A stretch of DNA of 64,000 nucleotides, taken from the NCBI GenBank assembly GCA_024637255.1, contig JAGXFO010000018.1, positions 62,001 to 126,000 of the forward strand. Reading direction: 5' to 3'. The notes below the pieces were generated by a model that worked only from the letters and a program-made list of their open reading frames with translations, did not search any database and was not told the origin of the DNA. How positions within the stretch are numbered: the first letter of the stretch is position 1; the number at the start of each line of letters is the position of its first letter. This DNA is from Sulfurovum sp. (GTDB lineage Bacteria > Campylobacterota > Campylobacteria > Campylobacterales > Sulfurovaceae). A program made the position numbers and the translations under genes. This document shows positions 7,508 through 16,059 of the stretch, piece by piece.

Positions 7508-9481
7508 TTATATTTCTTGTATACCAATTTTTTTGATATATTCAAAGGTTTCATCGTAAAATTCTGGTAACCGTGTTTTGTCGTCTCTTGACCCATGAGG
7601 TATAAATATAATCATGCCTTGCCTTGCCCTAGTAAGTAACACCCTATAAGCATTTAATAAATAGTATTGATTAGTTTCAATATTTATATTGTTCCATTTT
7701 GTGCCCATAAATTTTTTAAAGTTCCACTGTTTATTATCCATATAAAAATTCCCATCCCAGCATACGCAGGTCCAATCAAGTTCTAATCCTTGAATATCAA
7801 ATTCTGTTGCAACTTCTTCATTAAAATATGAAGACCTAATATCATCTTTATTGTTTAAAAACCAAACAGGGGCATCAATTTTATTTTTTACATTTATCCC
7901 AAATGGTCTTAAACGGTATGCTCCTGATGAAGCAACTACACCATATCTTTCACTTCCTACGGATTTTGATTTTAACCACTCTTTTGCTTTCTCAAAATCT
8001 CTTGTAATAAATAGAGCATAATCATCTTTTAAAAAGTTTTTATATAAGTTTATAGCCTTTGAAGTATCAACATCTAAAACTGAATGAATAAAATCTGATA
8101 GTTTTTCAGATCTAAAGGATCTTACTGAGACAGATAAGTGTAAGTTTTCATCAATATGAGCATTGATTCGTAACCACTCTTTTAAAGAATTATCTCTTAA
8201 GTAATTTTTATCTTCAATTATTGAATTTGAAAAATATATATCCCAATGTGAAAAGTGATTTTTTAGTGAGTTAATCCATTCTTCTAATCCAGCCTCACCA
8301 GTATTTATCTCTTGTCCACCACCAATTAAACAAATAACTGTACACCAATCTTCATGACGATTCATTACATCTATTAAGAATCTTGGTTCTGATGATTCAA
8401 AATTATCCTGTCCTTTTTTTCTCTTCATAAAGGAGCTAGTCTGCTCTTGATTCCATGCTCTTTGTGCTTCATCAAATACAACAACTTTTTCAATTGGTGC
8501 TTTATTTGTAACCAATGAGTCATCACGAAAATGATGAATATTTTGAATAAAAGCATGTGTTTTAATAGAAGCTTCTTTTTTAGTTAGCCTATTTCCTAGT
8601 TCTTTTGCATTATTAACTTCATCCCGTGTTAATGCTTCTCTTAGAACATCAACTAATGGTCCATTCCCTGATAAAAAAACTGCATGTTCATCTTCATCAA
8701 TATTCATTCTTTCATTTGCAATATTTAAACCAGCAAGTGTTTTTCCCGCTCCAGGAACACCTGTAATAAAACAAATTGATTTCTTATTTGTTTCTTTTGA
8801 CTTATTGATTATTTGGTTGATTTTATCTGTAGTGATAGATAAATTTATAGCACCTGAATCTGACCTAGAAATTTCTTGAACGTTGTGGCCCTTATATAAT
8901 GCTTGGGCTGCTTCAATTATAGTTGGAGTTGGTTTATATATTGAGTCTTGCCATAACAATGGGCATATATTGTGTTTTTGCCCTATATTTAAACATTCTT
9001 CTATTACATTTAAAAAAGAATTTTTATTGGCAAACAGTGGCTTATATAGTTTATCTTGTAATTGTTCAATTTTATTTTCAAAACTATTTGCTTCAGTTGA
9101 AATAAGTATAGGAAATAATTTTTGAGTATGACTACCTTCATGGAAGTTTTTTAAATCTTGTGAGTAATCTATCACTTGTTCTATAGCATTATTATCATAT
9201 GAAGTTGATCCAACTTTAAATTCAATAATAAAAATTGAATCATTTATAATAATGATATTATCAACACGTTTTCCCATTCTAGGAATTGCAAACTCAAAGA
9301 AAATATGTCCATCTTCATAATTATAAAATGCTTGTTTCAATATTTCGATTTGTTTTATCCAAGCATTTTTTTGTAAATCTTCTAAAGCATGGGTATGATG
9401 TCTTGCAAGTTGTCCTAAAATCTCATCTTGATTATCAAGTAAAAAACTTTTAATTGTTTCTGAGTAATATGCTCTTTTCAT
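7508..9481 (-). CDS. DUF2075 helicase-like protein with PD-(D/E)XK-type N-terminal domain
   Basis: Large cytosolic protein of 657 residues. The N-terminal domain carries a nuclease-type signature: RVD (Asp74), then IIEFKVG (Glu87-x-Lys89). The central part is a P-loop helicase core of the DUF2075 family: Walker A GVPGAGKT (241-248), Walker B VVVFDEAQRAW (about 333-343), and a late superfamily-1-like motif RVLLTRARQG near residue 620. A XRE regulator gene ends 4 bases upstream on the same strand. Nuclease-helicase fusions with their own XRE regulator are common in defence loci, so an anti-phage role is plausible but unproven. The locus interrupts a run of core genes. Confidence 0.75.
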   Translation of the reverse strand: MKRAYYSETIKSFLLDNQDEILGQLARHHTHALEDLQKNAWIKQIEILKQAFYNYEDGHIFFEFAIPRMGKRVDNIIIINDSIFIIEFKVGSTSYDNNAIEQVIDYSQDLKNFHEGSHTQKLFPILISTEANSFENKIEQLQDKLYKPLFANKNSFLNVIEECLNIGQKHNICPLLWQDSIYKPTPTIIEAAQALYKGHNVQEISRSDSGAINLSITTDKINQIINKSKETNKKSICFITGVPGAGKTLAGLNIANERMNIDEDEHAVFLSGNGPLVDVLREALTRDEVNNAKELGNRLTKKEASIKTHAFIQNIHHFRDDSLVTNKAPIEKVVVFDEAQRAWNQEQTSSFMKRKKGQDNFESSEPRFLIDVMNRHEDWCTVICLIGGGQEINTGEAGLEEWINSLKNHFSHWDIYFSNSIIEDKNYLRDNSLKEWLRINAHIDENLHLSVSVRSFRSEKLSDFIHSVLDVDTSKAINLYKNFLKDDYALFITRDFEKAKEWLKSKSVGSERYGVVASSGAYRLRPFGINVKNKIDAPVWFLNNKDDIRSSYFNEEVATEFDIQGLELDWTCVCWDGNFYMDNKQWNFKKFMGTKWNNINIETNQYYLLNAYRVLLTRARQGMIIFIPHGSRDDKTRLPEFYDETFEYIKKIGIQEI

Positions 9482-9485
9482 AAAC

Positions 9486-9707
9486 CTATGACTCTCTCAA
9501 CAAGTCACTTAATTCAATTTCAAGACCATTACATAACTTTTTCAAACTCAAATAAGATGGGTTTCTTCGCGCTCTTTCTAGTAGACTAATATATGTCCTA
9601 TCAAAATCACATATTTCAGCTAACTTTTCTTGAGAATATCCTAATTTGTTTCTTTGTGATTTAATTTTACATGCAAGTTGAGTAAGTAGTTCATCATTAT
9701 TTTTCAT
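9486..9707 (-). CDS. XRE family transcriptional regulator
   Basis: A 73-residue helix-turn-helix protein of Cro/C1 type: LGYSQEKLAEICDFDRTYIS (about residues 22-41) is the HTH core, followed by LLERARRNPSYLSLKKLCNGL. It resembles the small controller proteins of restriction-modification and defence operons. It lies just upstream of the DUF2075 gene, so it probably controls that gene and itself from a site in the 87-base gap to hom. Confidence 0.85.
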   Translation of the reverse strand: MKNNDELLTQLACKIKSQRNKLGYSQEKLAEICDFDRTYISLLERARRNPSYLSLKKLCNGLEIELSDLLRES

Positions 9708-9794
9708 AATAAATTCTACTTAATTGCATACAATAAAACAACGGACAATACGTCGCATTATTTTATTATTAGTGATTTTATATTTAAGAAATAA

Positions 9795-11057
9795 TTACTT
9801 CTCAATCCTAATCATAGCAATACTGCCATGAACCACATCAAGCTTACCCAATGCAGTAATGGCATCTTGCATTTTACTTTCTTTACAATGATGTGTTGTG
9901 AAAAGTAGTTTGGCAATGTCATCATTTTTAGTAGGTTTTTGCAACATGGCTTCTATGGAAATGTCGAACTTGCCAAGTGTTGCTGTGATGGCAGCCAATA
10001 CACCACTTTGATCATCTACCTCCAATCTAAGGTAATACTGGGTTATGATGTCTTCTTTTGGTAGAAGTTTAAGTCCGCTCTCCAGACCTTTTTTGTAGCC
10101 TAGCATAGGCCCTTGGTTTCCACGAACGATGTCTATGATATCAGCAATCACTGCAGATGCCGTGGCATCGCCACCAGCACCTGGGCCGTAATACATAGTC
10201 TCACCCACACGGTCTCCCACTACAGTTACGGCATTCATGACACCATCGACTTTGGCTATCATACTATCAGCAGGTACCATAGTGGCGTGCACTCTAAGTT
10301 CTACACCCTCTCCCACTTTTTTGGCGATACCAAGCTGTTTAATCTCATACCCAAACTCTTTTGCAAATGCCACATCTGTTTGCGTGATATTTTGTATACC
10401 CTCAATGAGTATATCTTCTGGCTTGGCGTCTATACCATAAGCGATACTCGCCAAGATGAGCAACTTATGCGAAGCATCAAAACCACCCACATCAAACGTA
10501 GGATCTGCTTCTGCGTACCCTAACTCCTGTGCTACTTTAAGTATGGCATCGTATTGTGCACCCTCGTTTATCATCTTAGTCAGCATATAGTTACATGTGC
10601 CATTCATAATACCCTGTATAGATTCAATGTGGTTAGCAGAAAGTCCATTTCGTAATGCACCAATGATGGGAATACCTCCGGCCGTACTTGCTTCATACAT
10701 GAGAGGAATATCTCCTGCTATGCTTTGGAGCTCATAGCGATGGTATGCAAGGAGTGCTTTGTTTGCTGTGACCACTGCTTTACCATTTTCCAGTGCTCTT
10801 TTTACAAGCATATACGGCTCTTCGATTCCGCCCATAAGCTCCACGACTATATCTATTTCCGGATCATCCACTACATCAAGAGGGTTATCGCTTAGCTTAA
10901 TACTAAGGCCACGGTCTTTAGAAAGATTTTTCACCACACCTGATTTAACAAGAATTCTTTTACCCGCTCTGGCTTCGATGATATCGGCATTCTCCTCAAG
11001 TATTCTTGCGACGCTTGCACCAACAGTCCCAACCCCTAAAATACCTATTTTAACCAT
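9795..11057 (-). CDS. hom: homoserine dehydrogenase
   Basis: NAD(P)-dependent reduction of aspartate semialdehyde to homoserine, on the way to threonine and methionine. The protein begins with the Rossmann motif KIGILGVGTVG. The catalytic region GTCNYMLTKM and the AEADPTFDVGG segment are present, and the C-terminal 90 residues form an ACT regulatory domain (YYLRLEVDDQSGVLAAIT). I place the start at 11057 (MVKIG), one base after the aminotransferase stop, because the longer open frame only adds an unrelated extension. Last gene of a five-gene minus-strand operon. Confidence 0.93.
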   Translation of the reverse strand: MVKIGILGVGTVGASVARILEENADIIEARAGKRILVKSGVVKNLSKDRGLSIKLSDNPLDVVDDPEIDIVVELMGGIEEPYMLVKRALENGKAVVTANKALLAYHRYELQSIAGDIPLMYEASTAGGIPIIGALRNGLSANHIESIQGIMNGTCNYMLTKMINEGAQYDAILKVAQELGYAEADPTFDVGGFDASHKLLILASIAYGIDAKPEDILIEGIQNITQTDVAFAKEFGYEIKQLGIAKKVGEGVELRVHATMVPADSMIAKVDGVMNAVTVVGDRVGETMYYGPGAGGDATASAVIADIIDIVRGNQGPMLGYKKGLESGLKLLPKEDIITQYYLRLEVDDQSGVLAAITATLGKFDISIEAMLQKPTKNDDIAKLLFTTHHCKESKMQDAITALGKLDVVHGSIAMIRIEK

Positions 11058-11058
11058 A

Positions 11059-12285
11059 TTATTTTTTCGCTTCTTCCAAGTCCTTAAGGAACTTCTTGAT
11101 ATTACGCGCTGCTTGTCTAATACGGTTTTCATTTTCTATCAGTGCAATACGTACATACTCATCACCATATTTACCAAACCCAATCCCAGCGCTTACTGCC
11201 ACTCCGGCTTGAAGTAAAAGCTGTTTTGAGAATTCCAACGAACCCATATCTCTTGCTATCTCAGGGATTTTTGCCCAAATAAACATAGAAGCATTTGGTT
11301 TAGCCAAATACCAGCCTGCATTACCAAATGCTTCTATCATTACATCACGTCTTTTTCTATAACGTGGAATGATTTGCTCTTCAGGGATATAGCCATGCTC
11401 ATCCAGTGCCACAGTTGCGGCTACCTGTATAGGCGTAAACATACCGTAATCTAGCCAGGACTTGATGCTCTGAAGTGCCCCGATAAGCTTTTTATTGCCC
11501 ACGATAAAACCTACTCTCCAGCCAGCCATATTGTATGATTTTGATAAAGTATAACACTCAACGGCGACATCTTTGGCACCTTCTACGCTCATAATAGACG
11601 GCGTTGTATAGCCATCAAAGGTAATGTCCGCATAGGCAATATCTGAAATAATATAAAAGCGTTTTGCTCTTGCAAGTGCCACCAATCTTTCATAAAATTG
11701 AGGGGTTACAGTTGCTGTGGTTGGGTTGTGCGGAAAATTTACTACTAAGAATTTTGCCTGTGGAACTGAATTGTCAAGCGATTCTTCAATGTCTGTCAAA
11801 AATCTGTCTTCATCTACCTCAAATGTCTCTTCATCAAAAATAAGCTGCATCTTCTCTACATTGGCACCTGCCAAGATAAATGCCTGAGAATGGATAGGAT
11901 AGGTAGGATCAGGTACAATAGCCACATCGCCAGGGTTTGAAATAGCCTGCACAAGGTGCACATACCCTTCCTTACTTCCCATCGTTGCAACAATTTCAGT
12001 ATCCGGATCCAAGTCTACATCATATTTGCGCTTGTACCATTTACTCATAGCCAGTCGAAGTTTATAGATACCTTTACTTGCAGAGTAGCCATGCGTTTTT
12101 GGCTTCTGGGCAGTCTCACACAATTTGTCAATAATCGGCTGTGGGGTAGAAGCATCAGGATTTCCCATGGAAAAATCTATAATGTCTATGCCGTCTCGTC
12201 TAAGTTGCATTTTAATTTCATTAATCTCTGCAAAAAGATACTTCGGTAAACGGTTTATTTTATCAAATTGAATTTCATCAAACAT
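11059..12285 (-). CDS. class I/II pyridoxal-phosphate aminotransferase
   Basis: PLP enzyme of 408 residues in the alanine/LL-diaminopimelate aminotransferase group. Key parts are the FSMGNPDASTP N-terminal arm, the NFPHNPTTAT substrate and cofactor segment (about 187-196), and the Schiff-base lysine in YTLSKSYNMAGWRVGF (about 236-251). The exact amino donor is not decided by sequence. Placement next to hom suggests aspartate-family or alanine metabolism. It overlaps none of its neighbours and lies 2 bases from the upstream gene. Confidence 0.88.
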   Translation of the reverse strand: MFDEIQFDKINRLPKYLFAEINEIKMQLRRDGIDIIDFSMGNPDASTPQPIIDKLCETAQKPKTHGYSASKGIYKLRLAMSKWYKRKYDVDLDPDTEIVATMGSKEGYVHLVQAISNPGDVAIVPDPTYPIHSQAFILAGANVEKMQLIFDEETFEVDEDRFLTDIEESLDNSVPQAKFLVVNFPHNPTTATVTPQFYERLVALARAKRFYIISDIAYADITFDGYTTPSIMSVEGAKDVAVECYTLSKSYNMAGWRVGFIVGNKKLIGALQSIKSWLDYGMFTPIQVAATVALDEHGYIPEEQIIPRYRKRRDVMIEAFGNAGWYLAKPNASMFIWAKIPEIARDMGSLEFSKQLLLQAGVAVSAGIGFGKYGDEYVRIALIENENRIRQAARNIKKFLKDLEEAKK

Positions 12286-12287
12286 TG

Positions 12288-12839
12288 TTATCTCTCTTTA
12301 ACATAATTTTCATTTTCTGCATTCGCATCTTCTAAGGTTTTTTCAATCGCCACATCAGCTTCAGTATCATCGACCATTATATTTTCAATATTCAATTCTG
12401 CGGCTGCATTTTCTTGTTCATTTTCTACGTTGGGTATGGATACCCTTTCTATTTGTTGACCATTTATGAAAGGGATAATTTGATTCAAATGTTTTTTATC
12501 AAATTGTGTAAAAAAATACCAGGAAGCATACCCCAAAATAGCCAATATAATCAATATAAACCATATAGATTTCTTTTTTCTCTCTTCCGCAATAGCCAAA
12601 GCCGGAGAAAAACCACTATTCTCTTCATGTTGACGATAATATTCCAACGCCTCTTCCCTTAGTTTGCCTAAGTCTGTTTTATACTCACGCTCCACAATAG
12701 AAATAAAGCCCAAAGTTCTAATTTTTCTTAAAGAATCAAAATTTGCATTCAAAATTTTTTGAAGATTCTCTTCAGATATTTTTGTCTTTTGGCTCATCGC
12801 TTTTATGCTGTTTTCTTCAAGAATCTCATTTAATTGCAT
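12288..12839 (-). CDS. single-pass membrane protein of unknown function
   Basis: A 183-residue protein with a cytosolic N-terminal helical region (about 1-85), one membrane span KSIWFILIILAILGYASWYF (about 90-109) and an acidic outer tail. The layout is a small helical, possibly DNA-binding-like domain followed by a span, as in RodZ-type proteins, but no family is firmly recognised. It overlaps the rlmB-like gene by 14 bases, so translation is coupled. Confidence 0.7.
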   Translation of the reverse strand: MQLNEILEENSIKAMSQKTKISEENLQKILNANFDSLRKIRTLGFISIVEREYKTDLGKLREEALEYYRQHEENSGFSPALAIAEERKKKSIWFILIILAILGYASWYFFTQFDKKHLNQIIPFINGQQIERVSIPNVENEQENAAAELNIENIMVDDTEADVAIEKTLEDANAENENYVKER

Positions 12840-13527
12840 AACCCATCCTATGTATTAAAATCGCTGCAGCTGCACTCACATTAAGTGAATCAAATGCGTG
12901 TTTCATTTTTATCGAGACCATATGGTTAAGTTTGGGTACAACTCTCTTGGAAAGTCCCTTGCCTTCACTGCCCAGCACAAGGACACGTCTTGGGGCGAAT
13001 GTCATATCCTGCACATTTTCGCCCTCCATAGAAGCCCCGTACAAAATAAATCCAAGTTGTCCCAGCTCATTAAGCGTATCCAAAATATTGGGTATTACCA
13101 TAAAAGGCATATCAAGCATAGCACCAGAACTTGTTCTTACTATGGCTTCCATATTGAGTTGCTTTACATCTGTAGCAATGACAGCATCCGCACCCAAAGC
13201 GTATGCTGAACGCACCACTGCTCCTATGTTTCCTACATCCGTCAAACCATCAAGCACCACAATAAAATCGTATTTCTTGATCTCAGACAAAGTACTTTGT
13301 TCCAACTCGGCCATCTCAACAAGCAATCCCTGATGATTACCACCCTTACTCATAGACTGTGCCCACTTCTCTTCGAGAAATTTAATATTATCATGGTATT
13401 TGTGGAATAGTTCTTTAGGAAGTATTCCTTTCCCATTGGCAGCCGTCTTGGCAACATAAACCGTTTTTATTTTCTCTGAGTGGTGCTCTAGCGCATGCAG
13501 ACAGACTTGTTTTCCATATATTATCAT
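12826..13527 (-). CDS. rlmB: TrmH/RlmB family rRNA 2'-O-methyltransferase
   Basis: SPOUT-class methyltransferase of 233 residues that methylates a ribose 2'-OH, in RlmB at 23S rRNA G2251, using S-adenosylmethionine. The N-terminal substrate-binding part IIYGKQVCLHALE is followed by the knotted domain with VLDGLTDVGNIGAVVRSAYALGAD, VLVLGSEGKGLSKRV and the C-terminal MKHAFDSLNVSAAAAILIH. The rlmB rather than tRNA assignment is likely but not certain. It lies between rsmI and the membrane protein in the same operon. Confidence 0.87.
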   Translation of the reverse strand: MIIYGKQVCLHALEHHSEKIKTVYVAKTAANGKGILPKELFHKYHDNIKFLEEKWAQSMSKGGNHQGLLVEMAELEQSTLSEIKKYDFIVVLDGLTDVGNIGAVVRSAYALGADAVIATDVKQLNMEAIVRTSSGAMLDMPFMVIPNILDTLNELGQLGFILYGASMEGENVQDMTFAPRRVLVLGSEGKGLSKRVVPKLNHMVSIKMKHAFDSLNVSAAAAILIHRMGYAIK

Positions 13528-13561
13528 AGAGCGATTTTACCTTTTTTTTGCTTGTACTGCG

Positions 13562-14377
13562 TTAAGTAGATTTGATAAGTTCGTTATACCATTCTTTTAC
13601 ACTTTTGTCACTAAGATGCGCAAGAAGTTTAGCTTTTATTTTAGGAGGCAACTCCAAACTTAATAGCTCTGTAAAGCTAAGGCTTTTTTCTAAATTTTGC
13701 TGCGCTCGAATGATGACTACCCACTCTCCACGTATGGTCAGCTCTTTAAACTGTTCATTTATTTTTTTTGCCGTTCCCCTATAATACCTTTGGTACTTTT
13801 TACTGATCTCTTTGGCTAAAAAAAGTTCTCTCTCTCCGTCCAGTAGTAGAATTTCGCCTAAAAGCTTTTCCAGACGGTGCGGAGATTCATACAGCACTGT
13901 ATTGTAACCGTTACTCATTGCTTCACTAAGAGCCGTGCTTCTATCTTTTCCTTTGTGGGGCAAAAAGGCATAAAAGAGGAATTTTCCTTCTTTAAAGCCA
14001 CTTGCAGCATATGCTGTCGTAACTGCCGATGCTCCAGGTAAAACATCATACTGTATATCATTTTCTTGGGCATAGGCAACCAGTATCTGTCCAGGATCAG
14101 AGATAACAGGCATGCCTGCATCACTCACATATACTACCTCTTTTTCCTGTAAAGTATTTCCAAATTCATTTAGACGTTCTTGTCCGTTATGTTCATTGAA
14201 AGAGTAAAACTGTGCATCAGGATATACCATGTCAAAACGCTCTTCCAAAAGTCGTAGAAGTCGCTTAGTCTGGCGAGTGTCTTCACATAAAAAAAGTTCT
14301 GCTTTTTCAAAAAGTTTCATTGCACGAATAGTAATATCTTGGGGGTTTCCAATAGGGGTGGGGATAAATGTAATCAT
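13562..14377 (-). CDS. rsmI: 16S rRNA (cytidine(1402)-2'-O)-methyltransferase
   Basis: Methylates the ribose of C1402 in the 16S decoding centre. The protein has the tetrapyrrole-methylase fold with TFIPTPIGNPQDITIRA at the start, FLCEDTRQTKRLL, VVYVSDAGMPVISDPGQIL and VLPGASAVTTAY. The length of 271 residues is normal. It is the first gene of the operon rsmI-rlmB-membrane protein-aminotransferase-hom. Confidence 0.93.
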   Translation of the reverse strand: MITFIPTPIGNPQDITIRAMKLFEKAELFLCEDTRQTKRLLRLLEERFDMVYPDAQFYSFNEHNGQERLNEFGNTLQEKEVVYVSDAGMPVISDPGQILVAYAQENDIQYDVLPGASAVTTAYAASGFKEGKFLFYAFLPHKGKDRSTALSEAMSNGYNTVLYESPHRLEKLLGEILLLDGERELFLAKEISKKYQRYYRGTAKKINEQFKELTIRGEWVVIIRAQQNLEKSLSFTELLSLELPPKIKAKLLAHLSDKSVKEWYNELIKST

Positions 14378-14450
14378 AGTTTTACTTTATAAAAGAAGTA
14401 ACTGGTTCAATTCTAGCACCGACAGTCGTATGTGCATTCTGCTAAAGTAA

Positions 14451-14475
14451 GCATAGTGAGTTTTGTTCACTATGC
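14451..14475 (-). terminator. terminator after rpmE
   Basis: A perfect 9-bp stem (GCATAGTGA at 14451-14459, complement at 14467-14475) with a 7-base loop lies 15 bases beyond the rpmE stop. On the minus strand it is followed by TTACTTTAG, a weak T-rich tail. Confidence 0.6.
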
Positions 14476-14489
14476 TGCCAAATAATAAA

Positions 14490-14690
14490 TTATGACAATT
14501 TATATTTGCTTTTAAATTTCTCTACTCTACCAGCAGCATCAAGAATTTTCTCAGAACCTGTAAAGAATGGGTGACATTCGTTGCAAATATCAATACTCAA
14601 CTCTGCTTTATTTGTTTTAATCTCAAATGTGTTCCCACAAGCACAACTTACTTTACACTCAGTGTAATCCGGATGAATTTCTTTCTTCAT
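14490..14690 (-). CDS. rpmE: 50S ribosomal protein L31
   Basis: Ribosomal protein bL31 of 66 residues, zinc-binding type: the Cys pairs SCACGN and DICNECH are present, with the HPFFTG motif. I use the ATG at 14690 (MKKEIHPDY), the conserved L31 start, with an AAAGGTTACAAA leader before it; the longer frame to 14741 reads through the untranslated leader. The gene stands alone with its own terminator. Confidence 0.95.
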   Translation of the reverse strand: MKKEIHPDYTECKVSCACGNTFEIKTNKAELSIDICNECHPFFTGSEKILDAAGRVEKFKSKYKLS

Positions 14691-14876
14691 TTTGTAACCT
14701 TTAGTTTTTATTACTATGTAACGCAGTATGGACAAAGCCAAAACTACTATAGTTATTTATGTCAGGCAACTAACCTGCTCTAGCCCATGACTCTTCCTTT
14801 TTTCTGAAAAAGGGTTATTGCGACGCTCTTGGCGAGACAATTAAGAACGATATTTTATCGAAATAAATTTAAAATA
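14691..14876 (-). promoter_or_regulatory. rpmE leader region with hairpins
   Basis: About 185 bases upstream of rpmE carry no gene. On the minus strand there are two short hairpins: CCTTTTT/AAAAAGG near 14796-14813, possibly ending rsmE, and CAGG/CCTG around 14763-14777 inside a GC-richer patch. L31 mRNA leaders are known autoregulatory elements in several phyla, so a structured leader here is possible. No known motif was identified. Confidence 0.3.
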
Positions 14877-15545
14877 TTATAAAAGTATCTTAGCGCTCAC
14901 TGCACAGACTGCACTTTCACTCTTTAAAACCAAAGGTGTGTCTAATCCTACAATATTTTCAGACTTGAACAATGCCACTTCTTCCTCATGGAAACCACCT
15001 TCACACCCTATAACAATGGTGGCAATAGTGTTTTGTGAAGTCATTTTATTTTCAGAGAAGTTCAGCATGGTACTTTCTGGGTTAAGCTTTAAAAAATGCT
15101 CCAGACTATCTGCAATTTCTAACTTCATCAACTCTGATCTGCCTGACTGCTGAGAAGAGTTTAAAAGTATTTTTTTCAGTCGTTTAAAATCTACTTTAAA
15201 ACTTTTTTGGGAACGCTTACAGTAAATAAAAGTGATTTTTTCTACACCCATTTCATTCAAAGAAGGAAGTGTTTTTTCTATATTTTTAGGATCAATAACA
15301 CACCAACCGATATGAAGCGGTACTTTTGCTTTAATCTCAAGCATTTGACTCTCTTGCAGTTCAAGTACAACAGAGTGCTTGTCTATGGATGTAAGCACAT
15401 AACGATAAAAAAGTCCATCATCAAGATTGCGCAGATACAAAGTATCCTCTATTTTATGTCTGCGTACTTTGAAGATGTAACGATGTTCATCTCCAAGCAA
15501 TGTCAACTGAGGCTTGCCTGCCTCTTTATGGTAAAGATACAACAT
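14877..15545 (-). CDS. rsmE: 16S rRNA (uracil(1498)-N3)-methyltransferase
   Basis: SPOUT methyltransferase that modifies U1498 of 16S rRNA. The 222 residues include HRYIFKVRRHKIEDTLYL (PUA-like part), LPSLNEMGVEKITFIYCKRS, SSQQSGRSELMKL, and the knot with IVIGCEGGFHEEEVALF and SESAVCAVSAKIL at the very end. All are RsmE signatures. It starts 2 bases after the stop of the upstream membrane protein, hence one transcript. Confidence 0.92.
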   Translation of the reverse strand: MLYLYHKEAGKPQLTLLGDEHRYIFKVRRHKIEDTLYLRNLDDGLFYRYVLTSIDKHSVVLELQESQMLEIKAKVPLHIGWCVIDPKNIEKTLPSLNEMGVEKITFIYCKRSQKSFKVDFKRLKKILLNSSQQSGRSELMKLEIADSLEHFLKLNPESTMLNFSENKMTSQNTIATIVIGCEGGFHEEEVALFKSENIVGLDTPLVLKSESAVCAVSAKILL

Positions 15546-15547
15546 GA

Positions 15548-15976
15548 CTATATGACTATAATACCTTTGACTTTAAGTACCATAAGCACCACCATCGCAG
15601 CAACAAGTAAAATTTGCACTGAAGATATCTTCAAAAATGCAACCTTAAGTAACCTGTGAGTGTCTGGATTTTGCAGATTTGCTACTTTAATAAGCTTGAA
15701 TTTTTTGATTTCTATATACATTAACACTGCCCACACTACAACCATGATAATAGTAGTCGTCGACCAACCCAGATTACCCGTGAAAACAGCTACAATTCCT
15801 GCAAATGCTATCATCGTAGCAATCGCCTGGAAGATCATCGTATAGATAAAACTTGCTTTTTTGAATCCCAATGGATTTTTTGCAGTCATCATAGGAATAA
15901 GCAAGCCTCCAACCAAAAAAGCTAAAAAAACTTTCACCAAAATACTGTGTGCTACCAACATCTGTTCTACCATCAT
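15548..15976 (-). CDS. four-span membrane protein of unknown function
   Basis: A 142-residue integral membrane protein with about four hydrophobic spans: residues 8-30, 42-63, 69-87 and 118-140. There is no signature I can name. It is divergent from moeA across an 83-base gap and lies directly upstream of rsmE. Probably an inner-membrane protein; role unknown. Confidence 0.72.
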   Translation of the reverse strand: MMVEQMLVAHSILVKVFLAFLVGGLLIPMMTAKNPLGFKKASFIYTMIFQAIATMIAFAGIVAVFTGNLGWSTTTIIMVVVWAVLMYIEIKKFKLIKVANLQNPDTHRLLKVAFLKISSVQILLVAAMVVLMVLKVKGIIVI

Positions 15977-16059
15977 CTCATCCTTGCTTTTGTTTTGTTT
16001 AAAAGTGGATTATACCCTATTTAGCTATAATCAACCTAAGAAAAACTTGAAGGTAAACC

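Noticed and set aside
14761..14820. tRNA or other stable RNA gene upstream of rpmE
   Set aside because: The GC-richer patch does not form a cloverleaf and lacks the T-loop sequence; it is listed only as a possible leader structure.
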